Of a DNA stretch of 11,535 nucleotides, positions 1 through 6,715 are shown one piece after another. The notes beneath the pieces were generated by a model. That model worked only from the letters and a program-made list of their open reading frames with translations. It was not told where the DNA came from and did not search any database. Source of the stretch: an uncultured Verrucomicrobiota bacterium (GTDB lineage Bacteria > Verrucomicrobiota > Verrucomicrobiae > Opitutales > Opitutaceae); contig CAMLQS010000147.1 in assembly GCA_946482165.1 (NCBI GenBank), positions 1-11,535 of the forward strand, given 5' to 3'. Every line of letters begins with the position of its first letter. Positions within the stretch are counted from its first letter, which is position 1. The position numbers and the translations under genes were made by a program.

Positions 1-866
1 AAGTCACCGAGGGCATGCTCGAGAAGTATGGCCCCAAGCGCATCGTCGACACGCCTATCTCCGAGGCCGGCTTCATCGGCATGGGCATCGGCGCCTCCAT
101 GCTCGGCGTCCGCCCCGTCATGGAGCTCATGTTCTGGTCCTTCTACTCCGTCGCCTTCGACCAGATCGTGAACAACGCGGCCAACGTCCGCTACATGTCC
201 GGCGGCCAGATCGCCTGCCCCATCGTCATCCGCGGCCCCGCCAACGGAGGCACCAACGTCGGCGCCACCCACTCCCACACGCCCGAGAACATCCTCGCCC
301 ACCACCCGGGCCTGAAGGTCGTCGTGCCCTCCAACGCCGCCGACGCGAAGGCCCTCATGAAGACGGCCATCCGCGACAACGATCCGGTGATGTTCCTCGA
401 AAACACCCTCCTCTACGGCATCGCCGGCGAGGTTCCGGACGGCGACATCGTCCTCCCCTTCGGCCGCGCCAACATCGCCCGCGAAGGCAAGGACCTCACC
501 ATCGTCACCTACGGCCGCTGCGTGCTGCACTCCCTCGCCGCCGCCGAAAAGATGAAGGCGGAGAAGGGCCTCGATATCGAGGTCGTCGACCTGCGCACCA
601 TTCGCCCCCTCGACGTCGACACCATCCTCAAGTCCGTCGCCAAGACCCACCGCGTCCTCATCGTCGAGGAACAGCGCCCCTACTGCTCCACCGGATCCCA
701 CCTCGCCTGCATCATCCAGGAAGAGGTCTTCGACGAGCTCGACGCCCCCATCCTCCGTGTCGGCACCATCGACGCCCCCGCCATCTACGCCCCGCCGGTC
801 GAGAAGCAGTTCCAGCTGCCCAACCCCGAGCGCGTCATCGAAGGCATCCTGAAAGTGATGCGCTAA
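1..866 (+). CDS. pdhB: Pyruvate dehydrogenase E1 component, beta subunit (5' end outside the window)
   Basis: This is the thiamine-diphosphate-dependent E1 beta subunit. With E1 alpha it decarboxylates pyruvate and passes the acetyl group to the lipoyl arm of E2 in the cytoplasm. The frame is open from base 3 and begins VTEGMLEKYGPKRIVDTPISE, which is internal to the family, so about 35-45 N-terminal residues are missing; the ATG at 15 is not the real start. The visible 288 residues hold the transketolase pyrimidine-binding domain (EAGFIGMGIGASMLG, then GGTNVGATHSHTPENILAHH and PGLKVVVPS) followed by the transketolase C-terminal domain (VDLRTIRPLD, VEEQRPYCSTG). The stop is TAA at 864-866. 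The E2 gene follows 82 bp downstream on the same strand, consistent with a pdhA-pdhB-pdhC operon. Branched-chain 2-oxoacid dehydrogenase E1 beta is related, but this sequence and the E2 partner look like the pyruvate type. Confidence 0.93.
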   Translation, partial: VTEGMLEKYGPKRIVDTPISEAGFIGMGIGASMLGVRPVMELMFWSFYSVAFDQIVNNAANVRYMSGGQIACPIVIRGPANGGTNVGATHSHTPENILAHHPGLKVVVPSNAADAKALMKTAIRDNDPVMFLENTLLYGIAGEVPDGDIVLPFGRANIAREGKDLTIVTYGRCVLHSLAAAEKMKAEKGLDIEVVDLRTIRPLDVDTILKSVAKTHRVLIVEEQRPYCSTGSHLACIIQEEVFDELDAPILRVGTIDAPAIYAPPVEKQFQLPNPERVIEGILKVMR

Positions 867-870
867 CCAT

Positions 871-893
871 GTAGGCCCGACCGCCGGTCGGGC
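871..893 (+). repeat. GTAG-headed perfect palindrome (REP-like) between pdhB and pdhC
   Basis: GTAG at 871-874 is followed directly by an 8-bp perfect stem, GCCCGACC (875-882) and GGTCGGGC (886-893), with a GCC loop. A 5' GTAG tetranucleotide next to a palindrome is the hallmark of REP elements mobilised by REP-associated tyrosine transposases (RAYT). It starts four bases after the pdhB stop. There is no T-run, so it is not a classical terminator, but in the transcript the hairpin could protect the upstream message or alter the E1 to E2 ratio. REP identity is inferred from this copy and the similar element after pdhC. Confidence 0.5.
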
Positions 894-915
894 ATTCCGC
901 TCTCCGCCCTTCTGG

Positions 916-949
916 CTCCCTGCTCCTAGCTCCCATCTCCCTGCTCCTA
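916..949 (+). repeat. 13-bp direct repeat in the pyrimidine-rich leader of pdhC
   Basis: CTCCCTGCTCCTA occurs perfectly at 916-928 and again at 937-949, 21 bp apart start to start, separated by GCTCCCAT. The last base of the second copy is the A of the pdhC ATG. The leader is almost entirely pyrimidine and has no Shine-Dalgarno sequence. It resembles the short AGGGAG/GGGAGC-type simple repeats that expand in some GC-rich genomes, read here on the opposite strand. Confidence 0.7.
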
Positions 950-2280
950 TGGCTCAAGTCATCACCATGCCGAAACTCAGCGACACCATGACGGTGGGCA
1001 CGCTGGTCAAATGGCTCCGCAAAGAAGGCGACGCCGTCAAATTCGGCGATCTCCTCGCCGAGATCGAGACCGACAAGGCCACCATGGAGTTCGAGTCCTT
1101 CGCGGACGGCACGATCCTGAAGCTCTACGCCGCCGCCGGCAGCCAGGTCGCGATCGGCGATCCCCTCTGCGCCGTCGGCGCCCCCGGCGAAGCGGCCCCC
1201 GCCGCGCCCGCCGGCGCCGCCCCCAAGGCCGAGGAAAAGAAGGCCGAGGCCCCCGCCGCGCAGACGCCTCCGCCCGCCACCACCGCCAAGCCCGCCGCCG
1301 AAGTGCCTGCTCCCGCCGCCGCGCCCAAGTCCGCTCCGGCCGCGGCCCCCGCCGCCCCCGTCCGCGCCGCCGGCGAGCGCGTGAAGATTTCCCCCCTCGC
1401 CAAGAAGCTCGCCGCGAGCAAGGGCCTCGACTCCACGCTCATCAAGGGCTCCGGCCCCGGCGGCCGCGTCGTCCGCGCCGACGTCCTCGCCGCCGAGACC
1501 GCCGGCACCGCCAAGGCCGGCTCCAAGCCCGCCTCCGGTTCCGGCTCCGCAGCCATTCCCGCCGGCTCGTCCTTCTTCAAGGGTCCGATCCAGGAAGAGC
1601 GCACCGCCCCGGTCTCCACCATGCGCGGCGTGATCGCCAAGCGCCTCATCGAGTCCAAGACCACCGCGCCCCACTTCTACCTCGAGATCGAGGTCGACGC
1701 CGAGCCGCTCACCGCGCTTCGCACCCAGCTCAACACCGGCCTCGAAAAGCAGGGCGTTAAGCTTTCGGTCAACGACCTCATCCTCAAGGCCAGCGCCGAG
1801 GCGCTCCGCCGCGTCCCCGACGTCAACGCGTCTTGGGAAGGCACCCAGATCCGCTACTTCGGCGCCGCCCACGTCTCTTTCGCCGTGGCCCTGCCCGACG
1901 GCCTCATCACGCCGGTTATCCGCGACGCCCACGAGAAGTCGGTCTTCCAGATCGGCGCCGAAGCCAAGGCCCTCGGCAAGCTCGCCAAGGACAAGAAGCT
2001 GAAGCCCGACCAGTTCACCGGCGGCACCTTCTGCGTGTCGAACCTCGGCATGATGGGCATCCCGAAGTTCCTCCCGATCATCAACACCCCGAACGCCGCC
2101 ATCCTCGGCGTCGGCACCTCGGTCGTGAAGCCCGTCGTGAAGAACGGCCAGATCGTCGTCGGCACCACGATGACGCTCACCCTCAGCTGCGACCACCGCG
2201 TGGTGGACGGCGCCGTCGGCGCCCAGTTCCTCAACGCCCTCAAGCAACTCGTCGAGTCCCCGGCTCTGCTCTTGGTCTGA
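949..2280 (+). CDS. pdhC: Dihydrolipoamide acetyltransferase, E2 of pyruvate dehydrogenase
   Basis: This core enzyme of the pyruvate dehydrogenase complex moves the acetyl group from its lipoyl arm to CoA. The 443 residues show the full E2 order. A single lipoyl domain spans about 2-78, with the lipoylated lysine K43 in ETDKATME. An Ala/Pro/Lys-rich flexible linker covers about 80-143. The E3/E1-binding domain lies at about 145-181 (ISPLAKKLA, GSGPGGRVVRADV). A second short linker precedes the catalytic domain (about 215-443), whose DHRVVDG motif carries the catalytic H416 and D420. The length is normal for a one-lipoyl-domain E2. The ATG at 949 puts MAQVITMPKLSDTM in the usual lipoyl-domain register; no ribosome binding site precedes it. 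A palindrome and an intrinsic terminator follow, so the operon appears to end here and E3 must be encoded elsewhere. Confidence 0.95.
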   Translation: MAQVITMPKLSDTMTVGTLVKWLRKEGDAVKFGDLLAEIETDKATMEFESFADGTILKLYAAAGSQVAIGDPLCAVGAPGEAAPAAPAGAAPKAEEKKAEAPAAQTPPPATTAKPAAEVPAPAAAPKSAPAAAPAAPVRAAGERVKISPLAKKLAASKGLDSTLIKGSGPGGRVVRADVLAAETAGTAKAGSKPASGSGSAAIPAGSSFFKGPIQEERTAPVSTMRGVIAKRLIESKTTAPHFYLEIEVDAEPLTALRTQLNTGLEKQGVKLSVNDLILKASAEALRRVPDVNASWEGTQIRYFGAAHVSFAVALPDGLITPVIRDAHEKSVFQIGAEAKALGKLAKDKKLKPDQFTGGTFCVSNLGMMGIPKFLPIINTPNAAILGVGTSVVKPVVKNGQIVVGTTMTLTLSCDHRVVDGAVGAQFLNALKQLVESPALLLV

Positions 2281-2293
2281 GCGCCTCCCTGAC

Positions 2294-2319
2294 GTAGCGA
2301 AACGACGGAGTCGTTTCGC
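2294..2319 (+). repeat. GTAG-headed palindrome (REP-like) downstream of pdhC
   Basis: GTAG at 2294-2297 leads into a 9-bp perfect stem, GCGAAACGA (2297-2305) and TCGTTTCGC (2311-2319), with loop CGGAG. It has the same head and orientation as the element at 871-893 but a different stem sequence. It lies 13 bp after the pdhC stop and 30 bp before the terminator. A REP-type repeat is the most likely explanation; a transcript-stabilising 3' hairpin is a compatible role. Confidence 0.5.
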
Positions 2320-2348
2320 CGCCCGTTCCGCCGTATCATTCCTCTTCC

Positions 2349-2382
2349 AAGCCCGACGCGCCTCCCGGCCGTCGGGCTTTTT
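2349..2382 (+). terminator. Rho-independent terminator of the pdh operon
   Basis: A 9-bp perfect stem AAGCCCGAC (2349-2357) and GTCGGGCTT (2371-2379) encloses a 13-nt GC-rich loop and runs straight into a T-run at 2378-2382. It sits 69 bp after the pdhC stop on the same strand, the expected place to end the pdhB-pdhC message. Its GCCCGAC/GTCGGGC core also occurs in the palindrome at 875-893. Confidence 0.85.
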
Positions 2383-2456
2383 ATCGCATCGACAACGACG
2401 GCGAAGCAGGCTCGCCACCCCCGCGGCATCGGCGCATGCCACTACGCAGGTATTTG

Positions 2457-3161
2457 ATGCCCACACCTCCTCCACTTCCCCCTCGCAATCTGGCTGCGGC
2501 GGTCGAAAAAATGGCCTCGGATTTTTTGGCGTATGTGAACGACAGGGAATATTTCTCCTACGTCCACAAACTCCACACCACTCAGCCGTTCTGGCGTCCC
2601 CTGCGGTGGATCGCGCATTTTCTCCTGCCTCTCCACTACCGGAACGAATGCGAGCAGAACATGCCCAAGGCCACTCCGCGCCTGGGCTTGGTTCTCATGG
2701 GCAACGTCGTTCTTCACGACGTCTCGCAAGCCGGCCCCGCCCTCGTGCTCGCCACCGATCGCTTCGACTTCGAGGGTCTCAACGAACTTCACGATGTCTC
2801 GCTGCGCATCGAGGAACTTCGCGGTTCTCCAGACCCCGCGATCAGCGAATCGATCAATGCCATCTTCGAGGACGAAGACTACCAGCGATTCCGCCGCCGT
2901 TCCCTCCCTGCGTGCCTGCAGGCTCCCACGCATATCCTGCTATTCGATGAGCAGCTGTCGGGAAACACGCTCGTCCGGATCGACTCCCACGGAAGATCGA
3001 TCCTGCATCCGCTCATCGTCTTGTTTGCGACAGATACGGATGTTTCAGGCGCCGGTGCCTGGTCCTCCGCCGTGCCAAGCAGGATCACCGGCGCCGTCCT
3101 CGACGTTTTGTTCAAGGCCCGATCCTCCACTCCGCCTCCCCTGCCCCGAGCCGCCGTGTAA
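2457..3161 (+). CDS. Hypothetical protein with proline-rich ends
   Basis: I do not recognise this 234-residue protein. The ATG at 2457 is preferred because a short CAGG lies 6 bp upstream; the in-frame ATG at 2436 would add seven residues and has no such signal. The protein has TPPPLP near both ends (residues 3-8 and 225-230). An aromatic segment FWRPLRWIAHFLLPLHY (about 45-61) could lie on or in a membrane but is broken by Arg, His and Pro. A mixed acidic middle contains LVLATDRFDFEGLNELHD (about 97-112) and INAIFEDEDYQRF (about 133-145), and a hydrophobic stretch ILHPLIVLF lies at about 182-190. There is no signal peptide. It begins 74 bp after the pdh terminator, so it is probably transcribed separately. 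It reads as a real gene because its residue composition is balanced and its codon third positions look less GC-extreme than those of pdhC. Confidence 0.7.
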   Translation: MPTPPPLPPRNLAAAVEKMASDFLAYVNDREYFSYVHKLHTTQPFWRPLRWIAHFLLPLHYRNECEQNMPKATPRLGLVLMGNVVLHDVSQAGPALVLATDRFDFEGLNELHDVSLRIEELRGSPDPAISESINAIFEDEDYQRFRRRSLPACLQAPTHILLFDEQLSGNTLVRIDSHGRSILHPLIVLFATDTDVSGAGAWSSAVPSRITGAVLDVLFKARSSTPPPLPRAAV

Positions 3162-3204
3162 GCGGTGAACCGCTCTCCACGGGGCGCCCGGGGACAAAAC
3201 CCCG
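3161..3204 (+). other. Two small hairpins between the hypothetical gene and the PaaK-like gene
   Basis: AGCGGT-GA-ACCGCT (3161-3174) starts at the last base of the upstream stop codon. It is followed by CGGGG (3189-3193), loop ACAAAA, CCCCG (3200-3204). Neither is followed by a T-run, so termination is not clear. The rest of the gap to 3299 is GC-rich with no recognisable feature. Confidence 0.3.
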
Positions 3205-3299
3205 AGCCACGTCCACGCCGGCCGAGACTCCGCGCCTCCGCCCCCTTGCCCGGCGCGGATTTTTCTGTGTCCATCGCCGCCCTCCCCGCTTCGTCGACG

Positions 3300-4715
3300 A
3301 TGTTTTCCCTGCCCAAGAGCGGCCTTCCCGGCGCCGCCTTCCCCGCCGTGCCGGCCACCGCCGCCGCCACCATGCTCGCCGTCCTGCATCAGCTGCGCGC
3401 GACCCAGTATCTGCCCGCGGACGAGCTGCGCTCCCTGCAATTCCGGCAACTCGGCGAACTCGCCGCCCACGCCTGCCGCGCCGTGCCGCACTACGCGGAG
3501 AGCCTCCGCCGCGCCGGGATCGAGCCCGGCCGGCCGCTCACGCCGGAAACCTGGTCGGGCTTGCCGGTGCTGACCCGCCAGGCCGTCCAGGACGCGGGCT
3601 CCGCCTTGCATGCGCAGGATGTGCCGCGCGGCCATGGCTCGGTGTCCGCCGCGACCACCTCCGGCTCCAGCGGCCGGCCGGTCACGATCCGCAAAACCGC
3701 GCTCACCCAGTTTTATTGGCAATGTTTCGTCGTGCGCGAACAGGAGTGGCAGGCGCGCGACCTGTCCGCCCCGTGGATGGCGCTGCTGCGAGACAACGAC
3801 CGCGCCGATCCGGCGAACTCCGACCCGTTGCGCCGCCTGCCGAATTGGGGCGAACCCATCGCCGCGATCTACCCCACCGGCCCCGCGCTGCTCCTCGACT
3901 ACCGCGCCGAGGCGGCCGAGTTGTTGCGCGTCATCGTCCGCGAAAAGCCCGCCTACCTCACCACGTTCCCCTCGCTGCTGCGCGAGTTGCTGCGCGAATC
4001 GAAGCGCGCCGGCCTGCGCCCCGAAGGCCTGCGCGAGGTCCGCTCGACCGGCGAGGCGCTGGCTCCGGAAATCCGCGCCCGCTGCGCCGAGCTCTGGGGG
4101 GCGAAAGTCACCGAAATCTACTCCGCCGCCGACGCCGGAATCATCGCCGCCCCCTGCCCGGAGCACAACGCGCTGCACGTGCAGGCGGAGAGCGTATTCG
4201 TCGAGATACTACGCGACGACGGCTCGCCCTGCGCCCCCGGCGAGGAGGGCCGCGTCGTGCTCACTCCCCTGCACAATTTCGCGATGCCGCTCCTCCGCTA
4301 CGAGATCGGCGACCGCGCCGTTCCCGGCCCGCCCTGCGCCTGCGGACGCACCTTGCCGGTGCTCGCCTCCGTGCCCGGCCGCGCGCGCGACATGCTCACG
4401 ACGCCCTCGGGTGAACGGCGTTTTCCGTTTTACGGGCACAACGCCATCATGCGCGTGGACGCCATCGTGCAGCATCAGGTCGCGCAAACCGCGGCCGACC
4501 GCGTCGAGCTGCGACTGGTGGTGCGCCGCCCTCTCACGGAGGCGGAGGAGGCGCACATCTTGTCCGCGGCCCGGACCGGAATAGGCCCGGCGCATGAAGT
4601 CACCCTCGTCTACCGCGACGAAATCCGCCGGCAGCCCAGCGGAAAATTCGCCGAGTTTACGAATGAGTGGGAGTCTCTTCGACCTCGGCCGGATTCCGGC
4701 GACGGCGCCGCGTGA
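3300..4715 (+). CDS. PaaK/CapK-type adenylate-forming enzyme (phenylacetate-CoA ligase family)
   Basis: This is an ANL-superfamily enzyme that would activate a carboxylic acid with ATP as an acyl-adenylate. Family members then make a CoA thioester or act in polysaccharide-locus chemistry, and the substrate cannot be read from sequence. With the start at 3300 it has 471 residues, normal for the family. Motifs in order are the phosphate-binding loop TSGSSGRP (about 120-127), STGE (249-252), EIYSAAD (272-278) in place of the usual YG-T-E, RYEIGD (333-338), a CACGR knuckle (346-350), and RRQPSGKF (443-450) with the candidate catalytic lysine K449. The open frame reaches back to a GTG at 3165, but that extension is Arg/Pro-rich and looks non-coding. 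A GTG at 3267 or ATG at 3372 are other possible starts, and none has a clear ribosome site. There are no pathway partners nearby. Its last 59 bp overlap a gene on the other strand. Confidence 0.87.
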   Translation: MFSLPKSGLPGAAFPAVPATAAATMLAVLHQLRATQYLPADELRSLQFRQLGELAAHACRAVPHYAESLRRAGIEPGRPLTPETWSGLPVLTRQAVQDAGSALHAQDVPRGHGSVSAATTSGSSGRPVTIRKTALTQFYWQCFVVREQEWQARDLSAPWMALLRDNDRADPANSDPLRRLPNWGEPIAAIYPTGPALLLDYRAEAAELLRVIVREKPAYLTTFPSLLRELLRESKRAGLRPEGLREVRSTGEALAPEIRARCAELWGAKVTEIYSAADAGIIAAPCPEHNALHVQAESVFVEILRDDGSPCAPGEEGRVVLTPLHNFAMPLLRYEIGDRAVPGPPCACGRTLPVLASVPGRARDMLTTPSGERRFPFYGHNAIMRVDAIVQHQVAQTAADRVELRLVVRRPLTEAEEAHILSAARTGIGPAHEVTLVYRDEIRRQPSGKFAEFTNEWESLRPRPDSGDGAA

Positions 4716-5199
4716 GATGCACCGCGGCCGCGCCGCCCGCCGCCCACAGCGCCGCCGAGGCGGGCTCGGGAACCGCCGTGGAGTTGAAGGAAAAAACGGT
4801 TCCCGCCGGGATGTTCAGACTCCCGTTGTAGGTGAACACCAGTCCCGTGAGCAGACCGCTCGAAATGCTGGAAGTCGGCACGATGGTCAGGCCGCGAGTG
4901 ACGTTGCTCCCTTCGAAAGGAAACTCGAATTGGAAGATCTCCTCGTCGGGCGCGGAATCGAAGCGGGCCGAGACGGTGAACGACGAACCTTCGCCGCCGG
5001 AAATCGTCCCGCCGTCGATCGAGAGCAGGGCGTCCGCGTCGACGATATCCGGCGAGACATCGAGGAAATAGGGACTCGCCGAGGAATTGACGTTGATGTT
5101 CGCCGGAACGGTGTAGGTGACGGTCGCCGCGAAAGCCTGGATGGGCTGGACGGCGCCCAGCGCCGAGGTGATCAGAAGCAGGGTGCCTTGGTTGTTCAT
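4657..5199 (-). CDS. PEP-CTERM sorting domain protein
   Basis: This is a 180-residue exported protein with a C-terminal PEP-CTERM signal, which in Gram-negative bacteria is processed by an exosortase. An N-terminal signal peptide (about 1-25, ending QAFA) is followed by a Ser/Thr/Gly/Asn-rich beta-type ectodomain (about 26-141). The sorting signal is VPEPA (143-147), a short hydrophobic helix (about 148-162) and an RRRRR cluster (164-168). Twelve further residues follow the arginines, more than usual. This tail and the arginine cluster are encoded inside the overlap with the PaaK-like gene. The ATG at 5199 places the signal peptide correctly but lacks a ribosome site. The adhesive or matrix role of such proteins is family knowledge; no specific function can be stated. 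Confidence 0.85.
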   Translation of the reverse strand: MNNQGTLLLITSALGAVQPIQAFAATVTYTVPANINVNSSASPYFLDVSPDIVDADALLSIDGGTISGGEGSSFTVSARFDSAPDEEIFQFEFPFEGSNVTRGLTIVPTSSISSGLLTGLVFTYNGSLNIPAGTVFSFNSTAVPEPASAALWAAGGAAAVHLTRRRRRNPAEVEETPTHS

Positions 5200-5383
5200 C
5201 GCGAACGCAGGCTGAAACGCGCCGGAACGCTGTCAATTTGCATAATGCCTGCGCTCGAATCGCCGCCCGGGAAGGCCGCGCGAGACGTCGCCGACCAAGC
5301 GCGACGGCCCAGTATTCGTCGGTATCGAGTCGGGTTTGCCCCGCGCCGGATTTAGTTCCCAGCTCGCGGACTCCGCTTTCGCC
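5200..5383. promoter_or_regulatory. Divergent intergenic region with an AT-rich core
   Basis: This 184-bp gap separates the start codons of two divergent exported-protein genes. In otherwise GC-rich sequence it has one AT-rich island at 5231-5246. On the - strand this contains TTGACA (5236 down to 5231), and on the + strand CATAAT (5241-5246). Neither has a well-spaced partner hexamer, so a precise promoter cannot be assigned. The island is simply the best place for one. Confidence 0.3.
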
Positions 5384-6676
5384 ATGCCCCGTTTCCGCAG
5401 TCTTCCCGCGCTCGCCTTCGCCCTTCTCGCTCCCCTCGCGGCCCCGCCGGCCTCGTCCGCCAATCTTCCGCCCGAGCTCGCCACCGCGCTGCCGGCGCAG
5501 GTCGTCGTCTCCGGCGCGTCTCCCCTCGCCCTCGACCTCGCGGCGCATCTCCACGACCCCGACGTCGCCAAGGCCGCCCGCGTCAGCGTCCGCATCGGCG
5601 CCATGACCAAGACCATCGACCTCGCCCTCCTCGTCGACTCCGCCCCGCTCACCACCGCCAACTTCCTAGCCTACGTGGACGCCGGACGCTACTCGGCCAA
5701 TTTTTTCCACCGCTCCGTGCCTGGATTCATCATCCAGAACGGCGGCTTCCATTTCGTTAACGACAACACCTCCGACTACGTGCCGGCCTTCGCCCCGGTC
5801 GTGAACGAGTTTGGCGTTTCCAACACCCGAGGCACCGTCGCGATGGCCAAGCTCGGCGGCGACCCCGACAGCGCCACCAGCCAGTGGTTCATCAATCTCG
5901 CCGACAACTCCGCCAACCTCGACGCCCAGAACGGCGGCTTCACCGTCTTCGCCCGCGTCCTCGGCGACGGCATGGTCGTGGCCGACGAGATCGCCGCCGT
6001 GCCGCGTTACAACGCGTCCACCGTCGCCTCCGCCTGGACCGACCTCCCGCTCACCACCGCCACGCTCGCCCGGCCCTATTTCATCGAAACCTCCGTCAGC
6101 CGCGTCGCGCCGCTTTCGCACCAGGTCACCTCCGACGATCCCGCGCTCGTCGCCGCCTCGTTGTCCGGCGACACGCTCACGCTCGCTCCCGTCCCCGGAG
6201 CCGCCGGCGCAACGACCATCCGTCTCGTCAGCACAGATCTCGACGGCGCGACGCTCGACACCAGCTTCGCCGTCACCGTCCTCAGCTCCGACGCGCTCGT
6301 CGCGTGGCGTCAGACATACTTCGCGACGACCGCCGCCTCCGATGCCGCCTCAGACCTCGCCGATCCCGACGGCGACGGCCTGCCAAACCTGCTCGAATAC
6401 GCCCTCGGCGCCTCGCCCCTGACCGCGTCCGGCCCCGCGCTCGCCGTCGGTCGCGCGGGCCAGAATCTAACCCTCGCCTACCCACGCATCGCCGATCCGG
6501 CGCTCACCTACACGGTGGAAGCGGCCGACTCGCTCGCCGGCCCGTGGTCGACGGTCGCGACGGAGAGCAACCCGTCCACCGGCGCCGCCAACATCGCCGG
6601 CACAGTCACCATCACCGACCCCGCACCGTTGGCAGGGCACCCGCGCCGCTTCTTGCGCCTGCGAGTGGAGCGATAG
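5384..6676 (+). CDS. Exported cyclophilin-type peptidyl-prolyl isomerase with C-terminal modules
   Basis: This enzyme is predicted to isomerise X-Pro bonds outside the cytoplasm. The 430-residue reading from ATG 5384 starts with a typical signal peptide (about 1-26, MPRFRSL then a hydrophobic Ala/Leu core). The cyclophilin domain covers about 68-208. It keeps FFHRSVPGFIIQNGG with the catalytic Arg R110 and the active-site Gln, NTRGTVAMAK, SQWFINLAD (167-174) and FTVFARVLGDG. A beta-sandwich, cadherin-like stretch (about 236-301, TLTLAPVPGAAGATTIRLVSTDLDG) follows. Next comes DPDGDGLPNLLEYALG (327-342), resembling a calcium-loop motif seen in secreted verrucomicrobial proteins, and a C-terminal module ending FLRLRVER. 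An upstream ATG at 5336 would put 16 residues before the signal peptide and was rejected. The domain size is that of a short bacterial cyclophilin with extra modules added. Confidence 0.88.
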   Translation: MPRFRSLPALAFALLAPLAAPPASSANLPPELATALPAQVVVSGASPLALDLAAHLHDPDVAKAARVSVRIGAMTKTIDLALLVDSAPLTTANFLAYVDAGRYSANFFHRSVPGFIIQNGGFHFVNDNTSDYVPAFAPVVNEFGVSNTRGTVAMAKLGGDPDSATSQWFINLADNSANLDAQNGGFTVFARVLGDGMVVADEIAAVPRYNASTVASAWTDLPLTTATLARPYFIETSVSRVAPLSHQVTSDDPALVAASLSGDTLTLAPVPGAAGATTIRLVSTDLDGATLDTSFAVTVLSSDALVAWRQTYFATTAASDAASDLADPDGDGLPNLLEYALGASPLTASGPALAVGRAGQNLTLAYPRIADPALTYTVEAADSLAGPWSTVATESNPSTGAANIAGTVTITDPAPLAGHPRRFLRLRVER

Positions 6677-6691
6677 GCCACCCGTCGTCCC

Positions 6692-6705
6692 CCGCGATTT
6701 CGCGG
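6692..6705. terminator. Possible weak bidirectional hairpin between convergent genes
   Basis: CCGCG (6692-6696), loop ATTT, CGCGG (6701-6705) lies in the 39-bp gap between the convergent stop codons at 6676 and 6716. There is no T-run on either strand, so it is at best a weak or factor-assisted terminator. Confidence 0.3.
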
Positions 6706-6715
6706 ACATGCCGGG

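Noticed and set aside
15..17. ATG as the start of pdhB
   Set aside because: The frame is open upstream and the residues before it (VTEG) fit the E1 beta family, so the gene is cut by the window edge.
1180..1375. Low-complexity Ala/Pro-coding repeats suggesting a tandem repeat element
   Set aside because: This is the normal flexible linker of E2 between the lipoyl and E3-binding domains.
835..2475. 546-codon open frame on the - strand across pdhC
   Set aside because: It is antisense to a complete, motif-supported E2 gene and is a Gly/Arg-rich low-complexity shadow.
3165..3299. GTG-initiated N-terminal extension of the PaaK-like enzyme
   Set aside because: The added residues are Arg/Pro-rich without family similarity, and the region contains two hairpins typical of an intergenic gap.
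4610..5554. 314-codon - strand frame over the PEP-CTERM gene and the divergent region
   Set aside because: It is in a different frame from the motif-supported PEP-CTERM protein and has shadow composition.
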